The notes under the pieces were generated by a model. That model saw only the letters and a list, made by a program, of their open reading frames with translations. It was not told where the DNA came from and ran no database searches. DNA of 64,000 nt from an uncultured Glaciecola sp. (GTDB lineage: Bacteria; Pseudomonadota; Gammaproteobacteria; Enterobacterales; Alteromonadaceae): assembly GCF_937770335.1 (NCBI RefSeq), contig NZ_CALJHY010000011.1, forward strand, positions 62,001-126,000, read 5' to 3'. Of this stretch, positions 1 through 10,058 are shown in pieces. The number at the start of each line of letters is the position of its first letter. The first letter of the stretch is position 1. The translations under genes and the position numbers were made by a program.

Positions 1-292
<292 letters not shown>

Positions 293-307
293 ATGGACTG
301 AAAAATC

Positions 308-337
308 AAAAAGGGATGCTATTTAGCATCCCTTTTT
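308..337 (+). terminator. Intrinsic terminator after fadA
   Basis: The stem gggatgct / agcatccc closes a four-base loop and is flanked by an A-run before and a six-T run after. The tract is therefore readable as a terminator on the plus strand and partly on the minus strand. It sits 16 bases after the fadA stop. Confidence 0.9.
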
Positions 338-420
338 TATTACCTCTTTATTCTTTAAAAGCGTTAATAGAAAGAGGACTTCCTTAATGCGTGCATCAAT
401 GAATAAAATAGATACAATGA

Positions 421-537
421 TTATCCATCAGCTGTGATTTTACTAATTAATGCCTGAAGTGTCTCATCGCAAGCGTCATTATCTACCTGACAGCCGCCAT
501 ATGTCGACCAGTTGAACTCGCACCAAATTGCAGACAT
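421..537 (-). CDS. Possible small protein, 38 aa
   Basis: A short open frame on the same strand as rluA, beginning about 30 bases after the rluA stop. The ATG is preceded by GGAG at a normal spacing (ggagacctATG). The peptide begins MSAIWCEFNW and contains three cysteines (positions 6, 16 and 23) with an acidic C-terminal half. I recognise no family. A good ribosome site and a position downstream of rluA argue for it; the short length argues against it. It may be translated as the tail of the yacL-rluA transcript. Confidence 0.35.
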   Translation of the reverse strand: MSAIWCEFNWSTYGGCQVDNDACDETLQALISKITADG

Positions 538-567
538 AGGTCTCCACATTGGTTTTAGAGTTTCTAT

Positions 568-1239
568 CTAAAATGGGCAAACACATTCGCCCAGTATTCT
601 TTGGCCTGTCACCGGATGGTCAAACTGCAGTTTTTCAGCGTGTAGCATAAGCCTATTGGCGGCATGTTGAGTTTGTTGCGTACCATATAAATCACACCCC
701 AAAATAGGATGCCCTATATGTTGACTGTGGATACGCAACTGATGCGTTCTGCCGGTTTGGGGGTGGTAACTTACTCTTGTTGATAAAGGATGTTGTAAGC
801 GTTCAAGCACTTGATAGTCCGTTTGCGCTTGCTTACCATACTTAACACAGGTTTTTAACCTTGGAAATAACAAAGGATCCTTTGCTATAGGCATATTAAT
901 CTGCCCACTGTCATCAATCACGTGTCCGGCTATAATACTGACATAAGTCTTAACCACACTGCGCAATTCAAACTGCTTAGACAAGTTGGCATTCGCTTGC
1001 TTATTCAGGGCAATGAGCATGATCCCAGATGTCCCCAGATCTAAGCGATGCACCATCTTAGCACTCGGAAAATCCTGTAATAAGCGAAAGTGCACCGAAT
1101 CTTTATTCAATGGGTTTTTACCAGACAGGGATAACAAACCACTGGGTTTATTTATCATCAAAAAATGTGCATCTTGGAATAAAATGACTATTTTTTGCAA
1201 GCATTCTGGAGCAACAAAGTTATCAACAATCGCTTTCAT
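568..1239 (-). CDS. rluA: Dual-specificity rRNA/tRNA pseudouridine synthase RluA
   Basis: Pseudouridine synthase of the RluA class. In E. coli it modifies U746 of 23S rRNA and U32 of several tRNAs. The protein is about 223 residues (E. coli RluA is 219) with no S4 domain, as expected for RluA rather than RluC/D. The catalytic motif HRLDLGTSG carries the essential Asp. The NKPSGLLS, TGRTHQLRIH and GHPILGCDLYG stretches follow in family order. The ATG at 1239 is chosen; an in-frame TTG three codons earlier (1248) is possible, and neither has a clear Shine-Dalgarno. It lies about 30 bases behind yacL and is probably cotranscribed with it and the YgjP-like gene. Confidence 0.88.
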   Translation of the reverse strand: MKAIVDNFVAPECLQKIVILFQDAHFLMINKPSGLLSLSGKNPLNKDSVHFRLLQDFPSAKMVHRLDLGTSGIMLIALNKQANANLSKQFELRSVVKTYVSIIAGHVIDDSGQINMPIAKDPLLFPRLKTCVKYGKQAQTDYQVLERLQHPLSTRVSYHPQTGRTHQLRIHSQHIGHPILGCDLYGTQQTQHAANRLMLHAEKLQFDHPVTGQRILGECVCPF

Positions 1240-1269
1240 CTTAAGCAAGAACTCGAGTCATTTTTTTGC

Positions 1270-1638
1270 TTAATCGCTGGAAACAAAATCACGCCACGAT
1301 TCCAAAACTCCAGTGAAATCTTCAAGCCCACAACCCGCGATAGACTCTTGATCATATAACTCTGTTCCCTCTGGCAGTTCGTCTGGTGCATCAACATCTA
1401 AAATTTTAGACCTCGCTTCTACTTCATATGAGTCTAGTAACAAGTTTACATCATCGCCTTGCAGTAAAAACTCTTTAATTTGTCGGCTTTCTAGCTGCTG
1501 AATGGCATTAAATAACGCGTCCATCTTACTTTTATCAGTGCCTAGCTCTTGCGTAAACCACTGGGAAAAAGTCTCACTCCCCATTTCAAACTCTGCAACA
1601 GGGCTACCTTGTAGATCCCGAATAAATTGATAATTCAT
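1270..1638 (-). CDS. yacL: UPF0231 family protein YacL
   Basis: About 122 residues, acidic, resembling E. coli YacL in length and pattern: a start like MNYQFIRD, a central WFTQEL, a YDQES segment, then CGLEDF and a final WRDFV. The function of the family is not established. The longer open frame runs upstream into the preceding gene, but the second ATG of the ATGATG pair fits best. It has GAGG five bases upstream and sits seven bases after the stop of the YgjP-like gene. Tight spacing suggests translational coupling with that gene. Confidence 0.85.
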   Translation of the reverse strand: MNYQFIRDLQGSPVAEFEMGSETFSQWFTQELGTDKSKMDALFNAIQQLESRQIKEFLLQGDDVNLLLDSYEVEARSKILDVDAPDELPEGTELYDQESIAGCGLEDFTGVLESWRDFVSSD

Positions 1639-1645
1639 CATTGCC

Positions 1646-2176
1646 TCATGCTTTGTTAACAACCGACTGACGAGTATACACTTCACCCTTATCTTCCAAA
1701 TGAGTAAGATAGACTCGGACATCAAACTCTATTTGATGATAGTCAGGCATCATATGCCGGCAAAGTTGATAAAACGCTTTGTTATGGTCTTTTTCTTTTA
1801 AGTGTGCAAGTTCATGCACCACAATCATAGTAAGAAATTCAACCGGCGCATTTTTAAATAAAGTACTAATACGGATTTCATTCTTACTCTTTAGCTTCCC
1901 GCCCTGCACTCTTGTTACAAAGCTATGTAAACCTAGGGCATTATTGACCACATGAATTTTTTTATCGAAGACTATCTTACTTAATGGTTGTGACTTTTTA
2001 AGATACTGATTTTTTAGATCCATTACAAAGTCACGTAGCGTATTATCGTTAGGTATATTGCTGACCGTAGGGTACTTCTGAAGCAGATAATCGGTCAGGC
2101 GATCTTGCAACATTAATTGTGCAATTTGCTGTTGTAAGTTGGGAGCGTATGAAGACAAATACTTTAGCGAAGACAC
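1646..2176 (-). CDS. YgjP-like (DUF45) metallopeptidase-domain protein
   Basis: 176 residues. The C-terminal half contains the zincin motif HELAH followed by KEKDHNKAFYQLC. This is the HExxH...H arrangement of the YgjP/WLM-type M48-like metallopeptidases, so a bound zinc is expected at the two His of HELAH and the downstream His. The N-terminal part is helical with no signal peptide, so it is cytoplasmic. The frame starts at GTG (2176) with no obvious alternative ATG nearby. It is the first gene of an apparent unit with yacL and rluA. The substrate is unknown. Confidence 0.75.
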   Translation of the reverse strand: MSSLKYLSSYAPNLQQQIAQLMLQDRLTDYLLQKYPTVSNIPNDNTLRDFVMDLKNQYLKKSQPLSKIVFDKKIHVVNNALGLHSFVTRVQGGKLKSKNEIRISTLFKNAPVEFLTMIVVHELAHLKEKDHNKAFYQLCRHMMPDYHQIEFDVRVYLTHLEDKGEVYTRQSVVNKA

Positions 2177-2228
2177 AATACAATTATCGGTTATGAATAT
2201 TGCATGAGTGTACTCCTGAGATCCCTGA

Positions 2229-2252
2229 CTGTCACCTGCTGGTGACTATTTT
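2229..2252. other. Small hairpin upstream of the YgjP-like gene
   Basis: The inverted repeat GTCACC-tgct-GGTGAC is followed on the plus strand by TATTTTTT. On the minus strand it would lie in the leader about 55 bases before the YgjP-like start. No plus-strand gene ends here, so a role as a plus terminator is doubtful; it could be an operator or leader hairpin. Confidence 0.3.
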
Positions 2253-2412
2253 TTCTAATTAGCGGTCACTTTGCACCACTTCACGATGCACCCCAAATGT
2301 TACGTTACATGTTCAATTATGTTGCCAGTTGCATGCATAAACATAAGTGTTATTCTAATCTACCGATTTAAATGTCAGTTTAAGGCAATTTACAATTAAA
2401 GGAGCGCCTCTC

Positions 2413-4119
2413 TTGTCGCTAAAGACCCACTGGTTTTCAATTCGTCTCATTCTGTTAACTGCATTATGTTTAAGCACATTCGCTTGCAGTGAGCCCGCAT
2501 CTGCTCCTAGTAACCTCGCGTCTGCCAAAGCCGCTGTTGCCATGCCCGATAGTTATAGTGCCGATGTTGCAAAGGGGATATTACAAAAAGGTGGCAATGC
2601 CATTGACGCTGCTATTGCGGCACAATTTGTGTTAGCAGTCACCTTGCCTGAAGCCGGGAATATTGGTGGTGGCGGTTTTATGTTGATCTATAAAGACGGA
2701 AAAGGCGATTTTATCGATTATAGAGAACAAGCCCCTTTATCTGCGCATAAAGACATGTACTTAGACGAGCAAGGCAATGTAGTTCCTTATCAATCTGTCA
2801 TCGGTGTACTGTCATCTGGTGTCCCAGGTACCGTAGCCGGAATGTGGTTAGCACATGAAAAACACGGAAGCTTGCCTTGGAAAGAGTTAGTCCAACCTGC
2901 CGTTATATTGGCAGAACAAGGCTTTATTGTGCATCCTAAACTGTCTTCTTCTATTACGAGACATATTGAAAACCTGAAAGAGCGCGGATTTGATGTCAAT
3001 TTCAAAGATTACTTTGCCGCAGCAAATGCCAATGAAGTGTTTAAACAAGCAGAGTTAGCTAGCACGCTAATGCGCATTCGAGACCAGGGACGTGATGGTT
3101 TTTATAAGGGCCAAACTGCCAAAATAATCAGTGACTTTATGCGTAAGGAAAATGGACTAATTACTGAAGCAGATTTACTTTCTTATCAAGCCAAAAGTAG
3201 ACAACCGATCAAAAGTCAATGGCGTGAATACGAATTAATGACCGCACCACCACCTAGTTCTGGTGGTATAGCAATAGTACAGTGGTTAAAAATGTATGAT
3301 CTTTTAAGCCAAAATCAGCCTCAGCTTGAGCACAATTCAGCTCCCTACGTTCACTTGTTAGCCGAAATAGGTAAACGCGTGTTTGCCGATAGAGCAGAAT
3401 ATCTAGGAGACCCCGACTTTGTCAATGTTCCACTTAATGCGTTAATTGCTGATGACTATATTGCCATGCGCAGTCAAACTGTTTTACGCGATCAAATTTC
3501 AGTAACCAAAGGCATTAAACCTGGATTAAAAGAAAGTGAACAAACTACTCATTTTTCAATCTTGGATAAATGGGGTAACTCAGTATCTAATACCACGACA
3601 ATTAATTTGGGTTTTGGTAGCGGTGTCGTTGTCGAAGGAGCTGGCTTTTTGTTGAATGATGAAATGGACGACTTCAGCGCTAAACCGGGAGTCGCCAACG
3701 TATTTGGGGCTGTCGGAGGGGAAGCGAATGAGATTCAACCGCTAAAGCGTATGTTGTCATCAATGACACCAAGCATGGTATTGCACGATAATAAAGTGGT
3801 TATGGTAACGGGTTCGCCGGGCGGCACGACCATTATCAGTTCGGTTTATTTGTCTATATTAAATGCACTGGAGTTTGGTATGAGTGCACAAGAATCTGTG
3901 GACCAACCTCGGTTCCACCATCAATTACTACCAAAAGACGAGATTCGATATCACGACGGGCTTGATGACCAAGTCATCAGCCAACTTGAAAAAATGGGTT
4001 ACATCATGCGTCAAAGTCAATTTGGTGATATGCATATCATTGTGCATAACCGCGGCACACTTGAAGCTGCATCAGAAACAAATGGCCGAGGCAAGTCTGT
4101 CGTATTCGAGGGCAAGTGA
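2413..4119 (+). CDS. ggt: Gamma-glutamyltransferase, lipoprotein form
   Basis: Self-processing Ntn hydrolase that breaks the gamma-glutamyl bond of glutathione and related compounds outside the cytoplasm. It starts at TTG (2413), with AAAGGAG eight bases upstream. Translation from there gives a lipoprotein signal peptide ending LSTFACS, so the enzyme is likely anchored at the outer membrane rather than free in the periplasm. The autocleavage site TTHFS has its first Thr at residue 378, giving a heavy chain of about 377 and a light chain of about 190 residues. The light chain has the PGGTT-type motif (GSPGGTTI). Total length, 568 residues, is typical. It is convergent with the following oxidoreductase with only 14 bases between stops. 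Confidence 0.93.
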   Translation: MSLKTHWFSIRLILLTALCLSTFACSEPASAPSNLASAKAAVAMPDSYSADVAKGILQKGGNAIDAAIAAQFVLAVTLPEAGNIGGGGFMLIYKDGKGDFIDYREQAPLSAHKDMYLDEQGNVVPYQSVIGVLSSGVPGTVAGMWLAHEKHGSLPWKELVQPAVILAEQGFIVHPKLSSSITRHIENLKERGFDVNFKDYFAAANANEVFKQAELASTLMRIRDQGRDGFYKGQTAKIISDFMRKENGLITEADLLSYQAKSRQPIKSQWREYELMTAPPPSSGGIAIVQWLKMYDLLSQNQPQLEHNSAPYVHLLAEIGKRVFADRAEYLGDPDFVNVPLNALIADDYIAMRSQTVLRDQISVTKGIKPGLKESEQTTHFSILDKWGNSVSNTTTINLGFGSGVVVEGAGFLLNDEMDDFSAKPGVANVFGAVGGEANEIQPLKRMLSSMTPSMVLHDNKVVMVTGSPGGTTIISSVYLSILNALEFGMSAQESVDQPRFHHQLLPKDEIRYHDGLDDQVISQLEKMGYIMRQSQFGDMHIIVHNRGTLEAASETNGRGKSVVFEGK

Positions 4120-4133
4120 AGCCTCTTATAACT

Positions 4134-6311
4134 TCACATTGCTTTGCTTTGTGAGCTTGCCTCTATCCAAACTGGAACGCCGTTAAGGACGGCGTTACCT
4201 GACAATTCATCTAGCACCATTTCATCGGTTAGGTCATTCACACTCACACCGGCATGTTGTTCTGCGGTTTTCAAACGCATGCCTTTCTTATTGTGACCCC
4301 AACCATGTGGGATAGAGATAACACCAGGCATGATTTTAGTCGTAATTTCTGCTGGCAAACTGATTTCACCCACACGCGATTTCACATTTATCATCTGTTT
4401 GTCTTGTATTGCAAATTTCACTGCATCATCAGGATGAATTTGCGCAGTGCAACGAGACAGTCCATTGTTAGTTCCCTTCACCATGCGCTTACTATTATGT
4501 AACCACGAGTTATTGGTTTTCAAATGACGTCTGCCAATAAGTTGTAGACTGTTGTCATCTGCCAACGTGGTCGCAAAAAAGTGCTTATCCAAACGCGTTA
4601 AATCTGACATAAAATAATCAAAACTCATGTCGATTTTTTTATCAGCGTGAAAAATTGCCTCAGGTAAATCCGGTTGCAGTGGCCCGAGATCAATACCGTG
4701 CGGCACATCTAACAGAGTGGCAATACTAATAGGTTTTCCTGCATGTTGATAACGCCCCATTTGTAGCATGTCATCAACCACACCTGTCGGCTTTTTATCC
4801 CAAAGCATTTGGTACTTATCAGTAGGCAAGCCATTTAGCTTGTCGATTCGCTCCGCTAGGCCAAGATATATTTGCCAATCTGTTTTGCTGTTTGCTTCTG
4901 GTGGGAATATAGCAGGCGAATATTTGGTGCTGTTGCGAACCGCAAAATTATGGAAAACAATATCGTAGTGATCTCGTTCAAGCGCCGTTACTGGCGGTAG
5001 AATAATATTTGCGTGTCTGGTACTTTCGGTCATAAAAAAATCAATGGCAACCACAAAGTCGAGATTTTCAAATGCCGCATCAAGCTGCTGTCCATTCGGC
5101 GTGCAAATAATGGGATTCCCAGCACCGAGGACCATTGCTTTTATTTGACCTTCGCCCGGTGTTAACATTTCTTCAGCTAACGCAGACACGGGAAACTCAC
5201 CAGCAAAGGCTGGAAGTTTGCGCACGCGAGTATGAAAGTGACCAATTGAACCTCGACCAGAATGTGGTAAGAAGTCCGCAGCTGGTTGAGTAAACATCAT
5301 ACCGCCACGTTTGTCCAAGTTGCCGGTCAACATATTGAACAGCATAATTAAATATTGTGTCAGCGTCCCAAATGCTTGCACACTTGCGCCCATTCGACCA
5401 TAGCAAACAGCCGATTCCGCAGCGCAAAAATCACTCACTAACTGTTCAATTTGAGCTGCTGTCATGCCTATCTTGCTTGCCACCTTTTGTGGAGTATAGG
5501 GCAATACATATTGCTTAATTTCTAATAACTGAGGTGCAAATTCAAGCAATCTTGCGGGCGCCTCTCTCTGTGTAGAAAACAAAGTATTGATCATAGCAAG
5601 CAGCAACAACGCGTCAGTACCTGGTTTAATGAAATGATGTTCGCTGCTCATGTCTGCTGTTTCCGACTTTTTAGGATCGATAACAACCACTTTTCCTTGC
5701 CTGTTTTGAATGGCTTTTAATCTGCGCTTTATGTGCGGAACGGTCATGATGCTGCCGTTTGATGCTAAAGGATTGCCTCCAATGATCATAAAATAGTGTG
5801 TATGATCAATGTCAGGGATTGGAATTTGCGATTGATGACCAAACAGCTGTCGACTGACAATATGATGCGGAAGCTGATCAACCGACGTAGCTGAATAACG
5901 ATTATGTGACTTCAATGCACGATAGAAATAAGGACCAAATAATATCGACCCCATATTGTGTGCATTAGGATTACCTAAATAGGTCGCTACCGACTCCACT
6001 CCATGCTTTTGCTGAGTTTCAAACAAACCATTAGCAGCTTTATCTAGCGCTTCTTCCCATGAAATTTCCCGCCACCCATCTGTTGTTCGCTCTAAGGGCA
6101 TTTTGATGCGGTCAGGGTCATCATATAGATCCTTTAATGCCATCGCTTTAGGGCAGACATGCCCGTCACTAAACGGATTTTTTTTATCACCTACAATCGA
6201 TAATATTTCACGATCTATAGTGGTGACTTCGATACCGCACATAGCCTCACACAGAGTGCAGGTAGAGTAGTGTTTTTGTTCGGTTGAAGCCGCAGTTGAA
6301 GTCATGTTCAT
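4134..6311 (-). CDS. Molybdopterin-dependent oxidoreductase (DMSO reductase superfamily)
   Basis: About 725 residues. The N-terminus carries CTLCEAMCGI and a later HVCPKA, the Cys-x2-Cys-x3-Cys...Cys pattern of the [4Fe-4S] domain in formate dehydrogenase/NapA-like enzymes. The MGD-binding core follows (IIGGNPLASNG, VIDPKKSETA, NGLSR and a C-terminal dinucleotide-binding domain). There is no twin-arginine or Sec signal, so it is predicted to be cytoplasmic. The residue at the usual metal-ligand position (SVDQLPHH region) is not obviously Cys or Sec, so I do not assign a substrate. No partner subunit or cofactor gene is adjacent, so it may work with soluble electron carriers. The ATG at 6311 is preferred over an upstream TTG. 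Confidence 0.85.
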   Translation of the reverse strand: MNMTSTAASTEQKHYSTCTLCEAMCGIEVTTIDREILSIVGDKKNPFSDGHVCPKAMALKDLYDDPDRIKMPLERTTDGWREISWEEALDKAANGLFETQQKHGVESVATYLGNPNAHNMGSILFGPYFYRALKSHNRYSATSVDQLPHHIVSRQLFGHQSQIPIPDIDHTHYFMIIGGNPLASNGSIMTVPHIKRRLKAIQNRQGKVVVIDPKKSETADMSSEHHFIKPGTDALLLLAMINTLFSTQREAPARLLEFAPQLLEIKQYVLPYTPQKVASKIGMTAAQIEQLVSDFCAAESAVCYGRMGASVQAFGTLTQYLIMLFNMLTGNLDKRGGMMFTQPAADFLPHSGRGSIGHFHTRVRKLPAFAGEFPVSALAEEMLTPGEGQIKAMVLGAGNPIICTPNGQQLDAAFENLDFVVAIDFFMTESTRHANIILPPVTALERDHYDIVFHNFAVRNSTKYSPAIFPPEANSKTDWQIYLGLAERIDKLNGLPTDKYQMLWDKKPTGVVDDMLQMGRYQHAGKPISIATLLDVPHGIDLGPLQPDLPEAIFHADKKIDMSFDYFMSDLTRLDKHFFATTLADDNSLQLIGRRHLKTNNSWLHNSKRMVKGTNNGLSRCTAQIHPDDAVKFAIQDKQMINVKSRVGEISLPAEITTKIMPGVISIPHGWGHNKKGMRLKTAEQHAGVSVNDLTDEMVLDELSGNAVLNGVPVWIEASSQSKAM

Positions 6312-6479
6312 TGCCAATGTAAGTGGTTATGCACATAAATTAGCGGGTAAGCGGATTATATACAAGCATCATTGATATCTATGGAGCGGCTTATCCGCGA
6401 AACTGTTGTCTACTGCATACTTACGCCAACTAGTAGTCACACAAGAGTATGGGATATCAAACAGTTTCATCAGGCATAA

Positions 6480-6507
6480 AAAAAGAGCGATAGGGTCGCC
6501 CTTTAAT
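6480..6507 (-). terminator. Intrinsic terminator after rhlE
   Basis: Read on the minus strand, AAAGGGCGA and TCGCTCTTT form a nine-pair stem (one G-T pair) followed by a run of seven T. It sits about 60 bases downstream of the rhlE stop. Confidence 0.8.
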
Positions 6508-6567
6508 TTTGTAGAATGAATAAATAGAGTTACTCAGATAGGCTATACCGACTGATTAACAGTCAAT

Positions 6568-7833
6568 CTATGCTCTTCTAGGTTGCTTCGGTTTATCACC
6601 TCGGCCTTGACGATTTCCACTTGCGCCATCAGTACGAGCATTTCTAGGTGCTTTAGGACGCTTAGGTTTTTGTGCTTTTAAGGCAACAGGTGCTAACTTT
6701 TCATTCGGCTCAAAACCTTTTATCACCTCAGTTGCGATGACTTTACCTATCAAGCTTTGGATTTCGCTGATATTCTTTTTATCTTCGATGCTTGCAAAAC
6801 TATAAGCATGGCCCGTTGCACCAGCTCTCCCCGTGCGGCCTATTCTGTGAACGTAATCTTCAGCAATGTTAGGTAAATCAAAATTCACAATTTGTGGAAG
6901 CTCGTTGATGTCGATACCTCTGGCAGCAATATCGGTAGCCGCTAAGACCTGGACTTTACCATTTTTAAAGTCAGCTAACGCTCTAGTTCTTGCGCCCTGG
7001 CTTTTGTTGCCATGAATAGCTGATGCGCTGATGTTCTTCTTAATTAAAAACTTTGCGAGTCTGTCCGCACCATGCTTTGTTCGGCAGAAAACCAAGACTT
7101 GATGCCAATTATTCTCAACGATTAAATGACTTAATAATTCATTCTTCTTTGTTTTATCTACCGGAATAATGACCTGTTCAACCGCCGATGCCGTGCTGTT
7201 TTTGGTATTAACCGAAATTTCTACAGGGTTATTCACGATTGTTTTAGCTAACTTGCGAATATCATCTGAAAAAGTGGCAGAAAAAAGAAGATTCTGTCGT
7301 TTTTTAGGCAGCAATGCCATGATCTTTTTAATATCGTGAATAAAGCCCATATCTAGCATACGGTCAGCTTCATCCAGTACTAATATTTCAAGTTGAGAAA
7401 ATTTTACTGCTTTTTGTTGATACAAATCCATTAAACGGCCAGGCGTCGCGACTAATATATCAGCACCTCTGCGCAGTTTAAGCATTTGAGGATTAATACC
7501 CACGCCGCCGAACACAACCTGAGTCTTCAGGTTTAAATGTTTACCGTAGTGACGAATATTCTCATCGATTTGCGCTGCTAATTCCCTTGTTGGCGTTAAA
7601 ATAAGCGCCTTCACATTATTAGCTGCCGCTGGTGTCGAGTTTTCAAACATGGACAGTATTGGCAGCGTGAAAGCAGCCGTTTTACCTGTACCGGTTTGCG
7701 CCGCGGCCATGACATCCTTGCCTTCTAACACAACCGGGATCCCTTGTTCTTGGATTGGCGATGGTTGTTTGTAGCCCTTTTCTTCTATAGCTTGAAGAAT
7801 AAGAGGAGATAATCCTAAGGATGTAAATGACAT
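6568..7833 (-). CDS. rhlE: DEAD-box ATP-dependent RNA helicase RhlE
   Basis: 421 residues with helicase motifs in order: Q motif ([10 protein letters not shown]), motif I AQTGTGKT, Ia PTRELA, Ib [40 protein letters not shown] and [10 protein letters not shown]. The C-terminal tail is Lys/Arg/Pro-rich ([10 protein letters not shown]), as in RhlE proteins acting on rRNA and ribosome assembly. The start ATG at 7833 fits the first motif distance. It is a single-gene transcription unit, with a 250-base upstream region and its own terminator. RhlE versus another RhlE-like paralogue cannot be settled without a tree. Confidence 0.9.
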   Translation of the reverse strand: MSFTSLGLSPLILQAIEEKGYKQPSPIQEQGIPVVLEGKDVMAAAQTGTGKTAAFTLPILSMFENSTPAAANNVKALILTPTRELAAQIDENIRHYGKHLNLKTQVVFGGVGINPQMLKLRRGADILVATPGRLMDLYQQKAVKFSQLEILVLDEADRMLDMGFIHDIKKIMALLPKKRQNLLFSATFSDDIRKLAKTIVNNPVEISVNTKNSTASAVEQVIIPVDKTKKNELLSHLIVENNWHQVLVFCRTKHGADRLAKFLIKKNISASAIHGNKSQGARTRALADFKNGKVQVLAATDIAARGIDINELPQIVNFDLPNIAEDYVHRIGRTGRAGATGHAYSFASIEDKKNISEIQSLIGKVIATEVIKGFEPNEKLAPVALKAQKPKRPKAPRNARTDGASGNRQGRGDKPKQPRRA

Positions 7834-8081
7834 GGTTATACTCGTTTGAAGAACTGATGGGACCTAACACGCTGTTAAGTAGGAATCGCCTAGCAAAATA
7901 GCTTGTTCATATTGCTAACTGATACTAAGAGCGCAGAGGGTACAGCAGAATGCGATAAGCCGCAATGAAAATGCGGTGTTGTTGACCTATTTATGGGACA
8001 AAAAACACCGATTTTTACACATAAAATAGGGTTTATTTAGTCTACCCCTAAGGGCTTTTTGTAGATAGTCTTAGCCTTCGA

Positions 8082-8957
8082 CTAGTTTACTTTTTCAATC
8101 TTGTATCCTCTGGCTTCTAATTTAGCAAAGATACTGTCTTTGCCGGCCAAGTGTGCGGCACCAACTAACACCAATTCAGTAGGCTTGTCCTTGAGCATTT
8201 CCATGATCTTAGGCATCCAGTTATTGTTACGTTGTATAATTAAACTAGCATAAATTTCAGGAGACAATTGCTCCATGGGTTCAACAACCGTTTTGTTCAA
8301 TTTTTCTACGTCACCATCTGTCCAGCTTGATAACATATCATCAATTAATGCTGGTAGGGTTTGAATTTCATTGAGCGTATAGTTGATCATGGCATTGTCA
8401 TCATCGCCACCTATATTAACAATAAAGTCTAATTGATCTTGAAGTGATTCAAACCATTCGATTGGCTTGCCATCCGCTTTTGCTTTACCTGCAAAGATTT
8501 GGTCAACACCATCTTGATCGAAACCGTTTGCTTGATACTCCATCATTGTAATCGTTATTGCCACCATCGACGGTTTCAGCGGATGAAAATTAGCAATCGG
8601 TACACCTTTCGAATCCATATGCATCTTTAGCGCAGCATACGTTTTATCATTTAAGCGAGTTTGTAGTGTAGTGCCGTCCGTCAATACCATTTGTGACAAC
8701 ATTTTTTGTTGAGACTCTGGAGTTTGAGCACCTTCTATATCGGTTTCGAAAACCAACTTATCAGCAGCAGCGTAGGCGGCATGAAACTGCGGGGGTAAAG
8801 GCAAGTTTTCAGCTTTTAAAATATGAATAGTACCACCAAAATAAACCGTAAATTCACCATCTGTGACTTTCCATACTGACGCTGCTAATGCCCCAGTTGG
8901 AGCTAAAATTGACGTTGATAAGAATGCGATTAACGCGGCTATATTAAGCCTTTTCAT
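8082..8957 (-). CDS. TraB/GumN family protein, secreted
   Basis: 291 residues with a cleavable Sec signal (MKRLNIAALIAFLSTSILA...ALA-A). The family signature motifs are near the start (YFGGTIHIL) and the end (ELVLVGAAHLAGKDSI), with a conserved Glu in the central WFESLQDQLDF. The family has an EreA/ChaN-like fold and is suspected to be a metalloprotease; the bacterial role is not established. It is expected in the periplasm. It stands alone between rhlE and the divergent pqiA-like gene. Confidence 0.85.
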   Translation of the reverse strand: MKRLNIAALIAFLSTSILAPTGALAASVWKVTDGEFTVYFGGTIHILKAENLPLPPQFHAAYAAADKLVFETDIEGAQTPESQQKMLSQMVLTDGTTLQTRLNDKTYAALKMHMDSKGVPIANFHPLKPSMVAITITMMEYQANGFDQDGVDQIFAGKAKADGKPIEWFESLQDQLDFIVNIGGDDDNAMINYTLNEIQTLPALIDDMLSSWTDGDVEKLNKTVVEPMEQLSPEIYASLIIQRNNNWMPKIMEMLKDKPTELVLVGAAHLAGKDSIFAKLEARGYKIEKVN

Positions 8958-9283
8958 AATTTTCTCTATCCTTTAGGTCGTAAGGAGCCGACGGTAATAT
9001 CTATGCACAACCTATACTACCCAGTGCTGTATAAGTTGAAAACAAAAACTCGTAACAAATTGTGTTTTGCTCGTTCCTAAATATCAAGTAAGCATGCAAG
9101 CGTTTCTCACTTTTTATACCCTCCTCTTTGCCTCTGCATTTTTATGTTTAGAATACAGAGCATAAAGAACTAATAAATTGAATGCAGAAAAACCTTGAAA
9201 CAAAGAATTAAGTGACTTACTTTCTAGGCACATTATAATCGAGGTTACTAGTTTCAACTAACTAATATTTAGGGTTAAAAAAA
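8958..9283. other. Intergenic region, divergent promoters
   Basis: 326 bases between two divergently transcribed genes. It must hold both promoters. I see no convincing hairpin, repeat or small ORF in it. Confidence 0.5.
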
Positions 9284-9934
9284 TTGCTTCAAAAACACAT
9301 CGGATTTGCACTGAGCATTATCGCTATTGGATTGTTCGTCCCTGGCATTCTAGCCCCAATGTTCACATTAAATATGGAGTTTGCATTGGTCCTAGCAGGT
9401 CCTACCATTTCATCAGAGTTAGTGAACAAAGAACTATCAATTATAGGCACAGTGCAACAACTGGTGCTCGAAGATAGATTATTAGTTGCCCTACTTATCT
9501 TTAGTTTTTCTGTGGTCATTCCGTTAGTTAAAGCCAGTTTATTAACCGCCGTTTACTTTACTAAGAGTATTGAATTTCAGCATAAGATCAGTACAGTTGT
9601 AGCAGTGGTCGGCAAGTGGTCGATGGCCGATGTCTTTGTGGTTGCTATCTTTCTTGCTGTACTTTCAACTGATCATGCACAAAGTGTCGAGCAACACCAA
9701 CTAACCTTCTTTGGTATGTCTTTAGACTTTGAAATTAGCACTCAAACCTTGTCGAACGTCGGGATGGGCTTTTACTTTTTTTTAGGATATTGCATGGTTT
9801 CCTTGGTTGGTTCTCAATTAATGTTGTCAGCGATTAATCGTTCGCAAAATATAATAAAGAATAAGAACTTGCATAAAGCTACGGGTAATACACAAGAAAA
9901 TGTAGTGAAAAAGTCCGGAAATGAACTAGACTAA
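9284..9934 (+). CDS. Paraquat-inducible protein A (PqiA-like), single-domain membrane protein
   Basis: 216 residues with four hydrophobic segments. It contains the family stretch KWSMADVFVVAIFLA that is characteristic of PqiA proteins. E. coli PqiA has two such domains and works with the MCE protein PqiB in envelope lipid transport. This protein has one domain, and no pqiB or pqiC lies next to it. The start is TTG, since no upstream ATG is available and the first membrane segment begins immediately. The hydrophilic tail is Asn/Lys-rich. A role in envelope integrity is inference from the family only. Confidence 0.8.
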   Translation: MLQKHIGFALSIIAIGLFVPGILAPMFTLNMEFALVLAGPTISSELVNKELSIIGTVQQLVLEDRLLVALLIFSFSVVIPLVKASLLTAVYFTKSIEFQHKISTVVAVVGKWSMADVFVVAIFLAVLSTDHAQSVEQHQLTFFGMSLDFEISTQTLSNVGMGFYFFLGYCMVSLVGSQLMLSAINRSQNIIKNKNLHKATGNTQENVVKKSGNELD

Positions 9935-10058
9935 AATAGAATTGAAGGAAGGAAGGAACTAATTTAAAAACTAGCTTCTAATGATGTAAATTAAACTATG
10001 TTATTCGTAGATACGCTTATTATGCTAGTAACAATGACCAGCTAGAGATGTAAAAAAT

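Noticed and set aside
9940..9962. gaaggaaggaaggaa simple repeat
   Set aside because: Only three short units between genes, with no associated start codon; too short to support a phase-variation claim.
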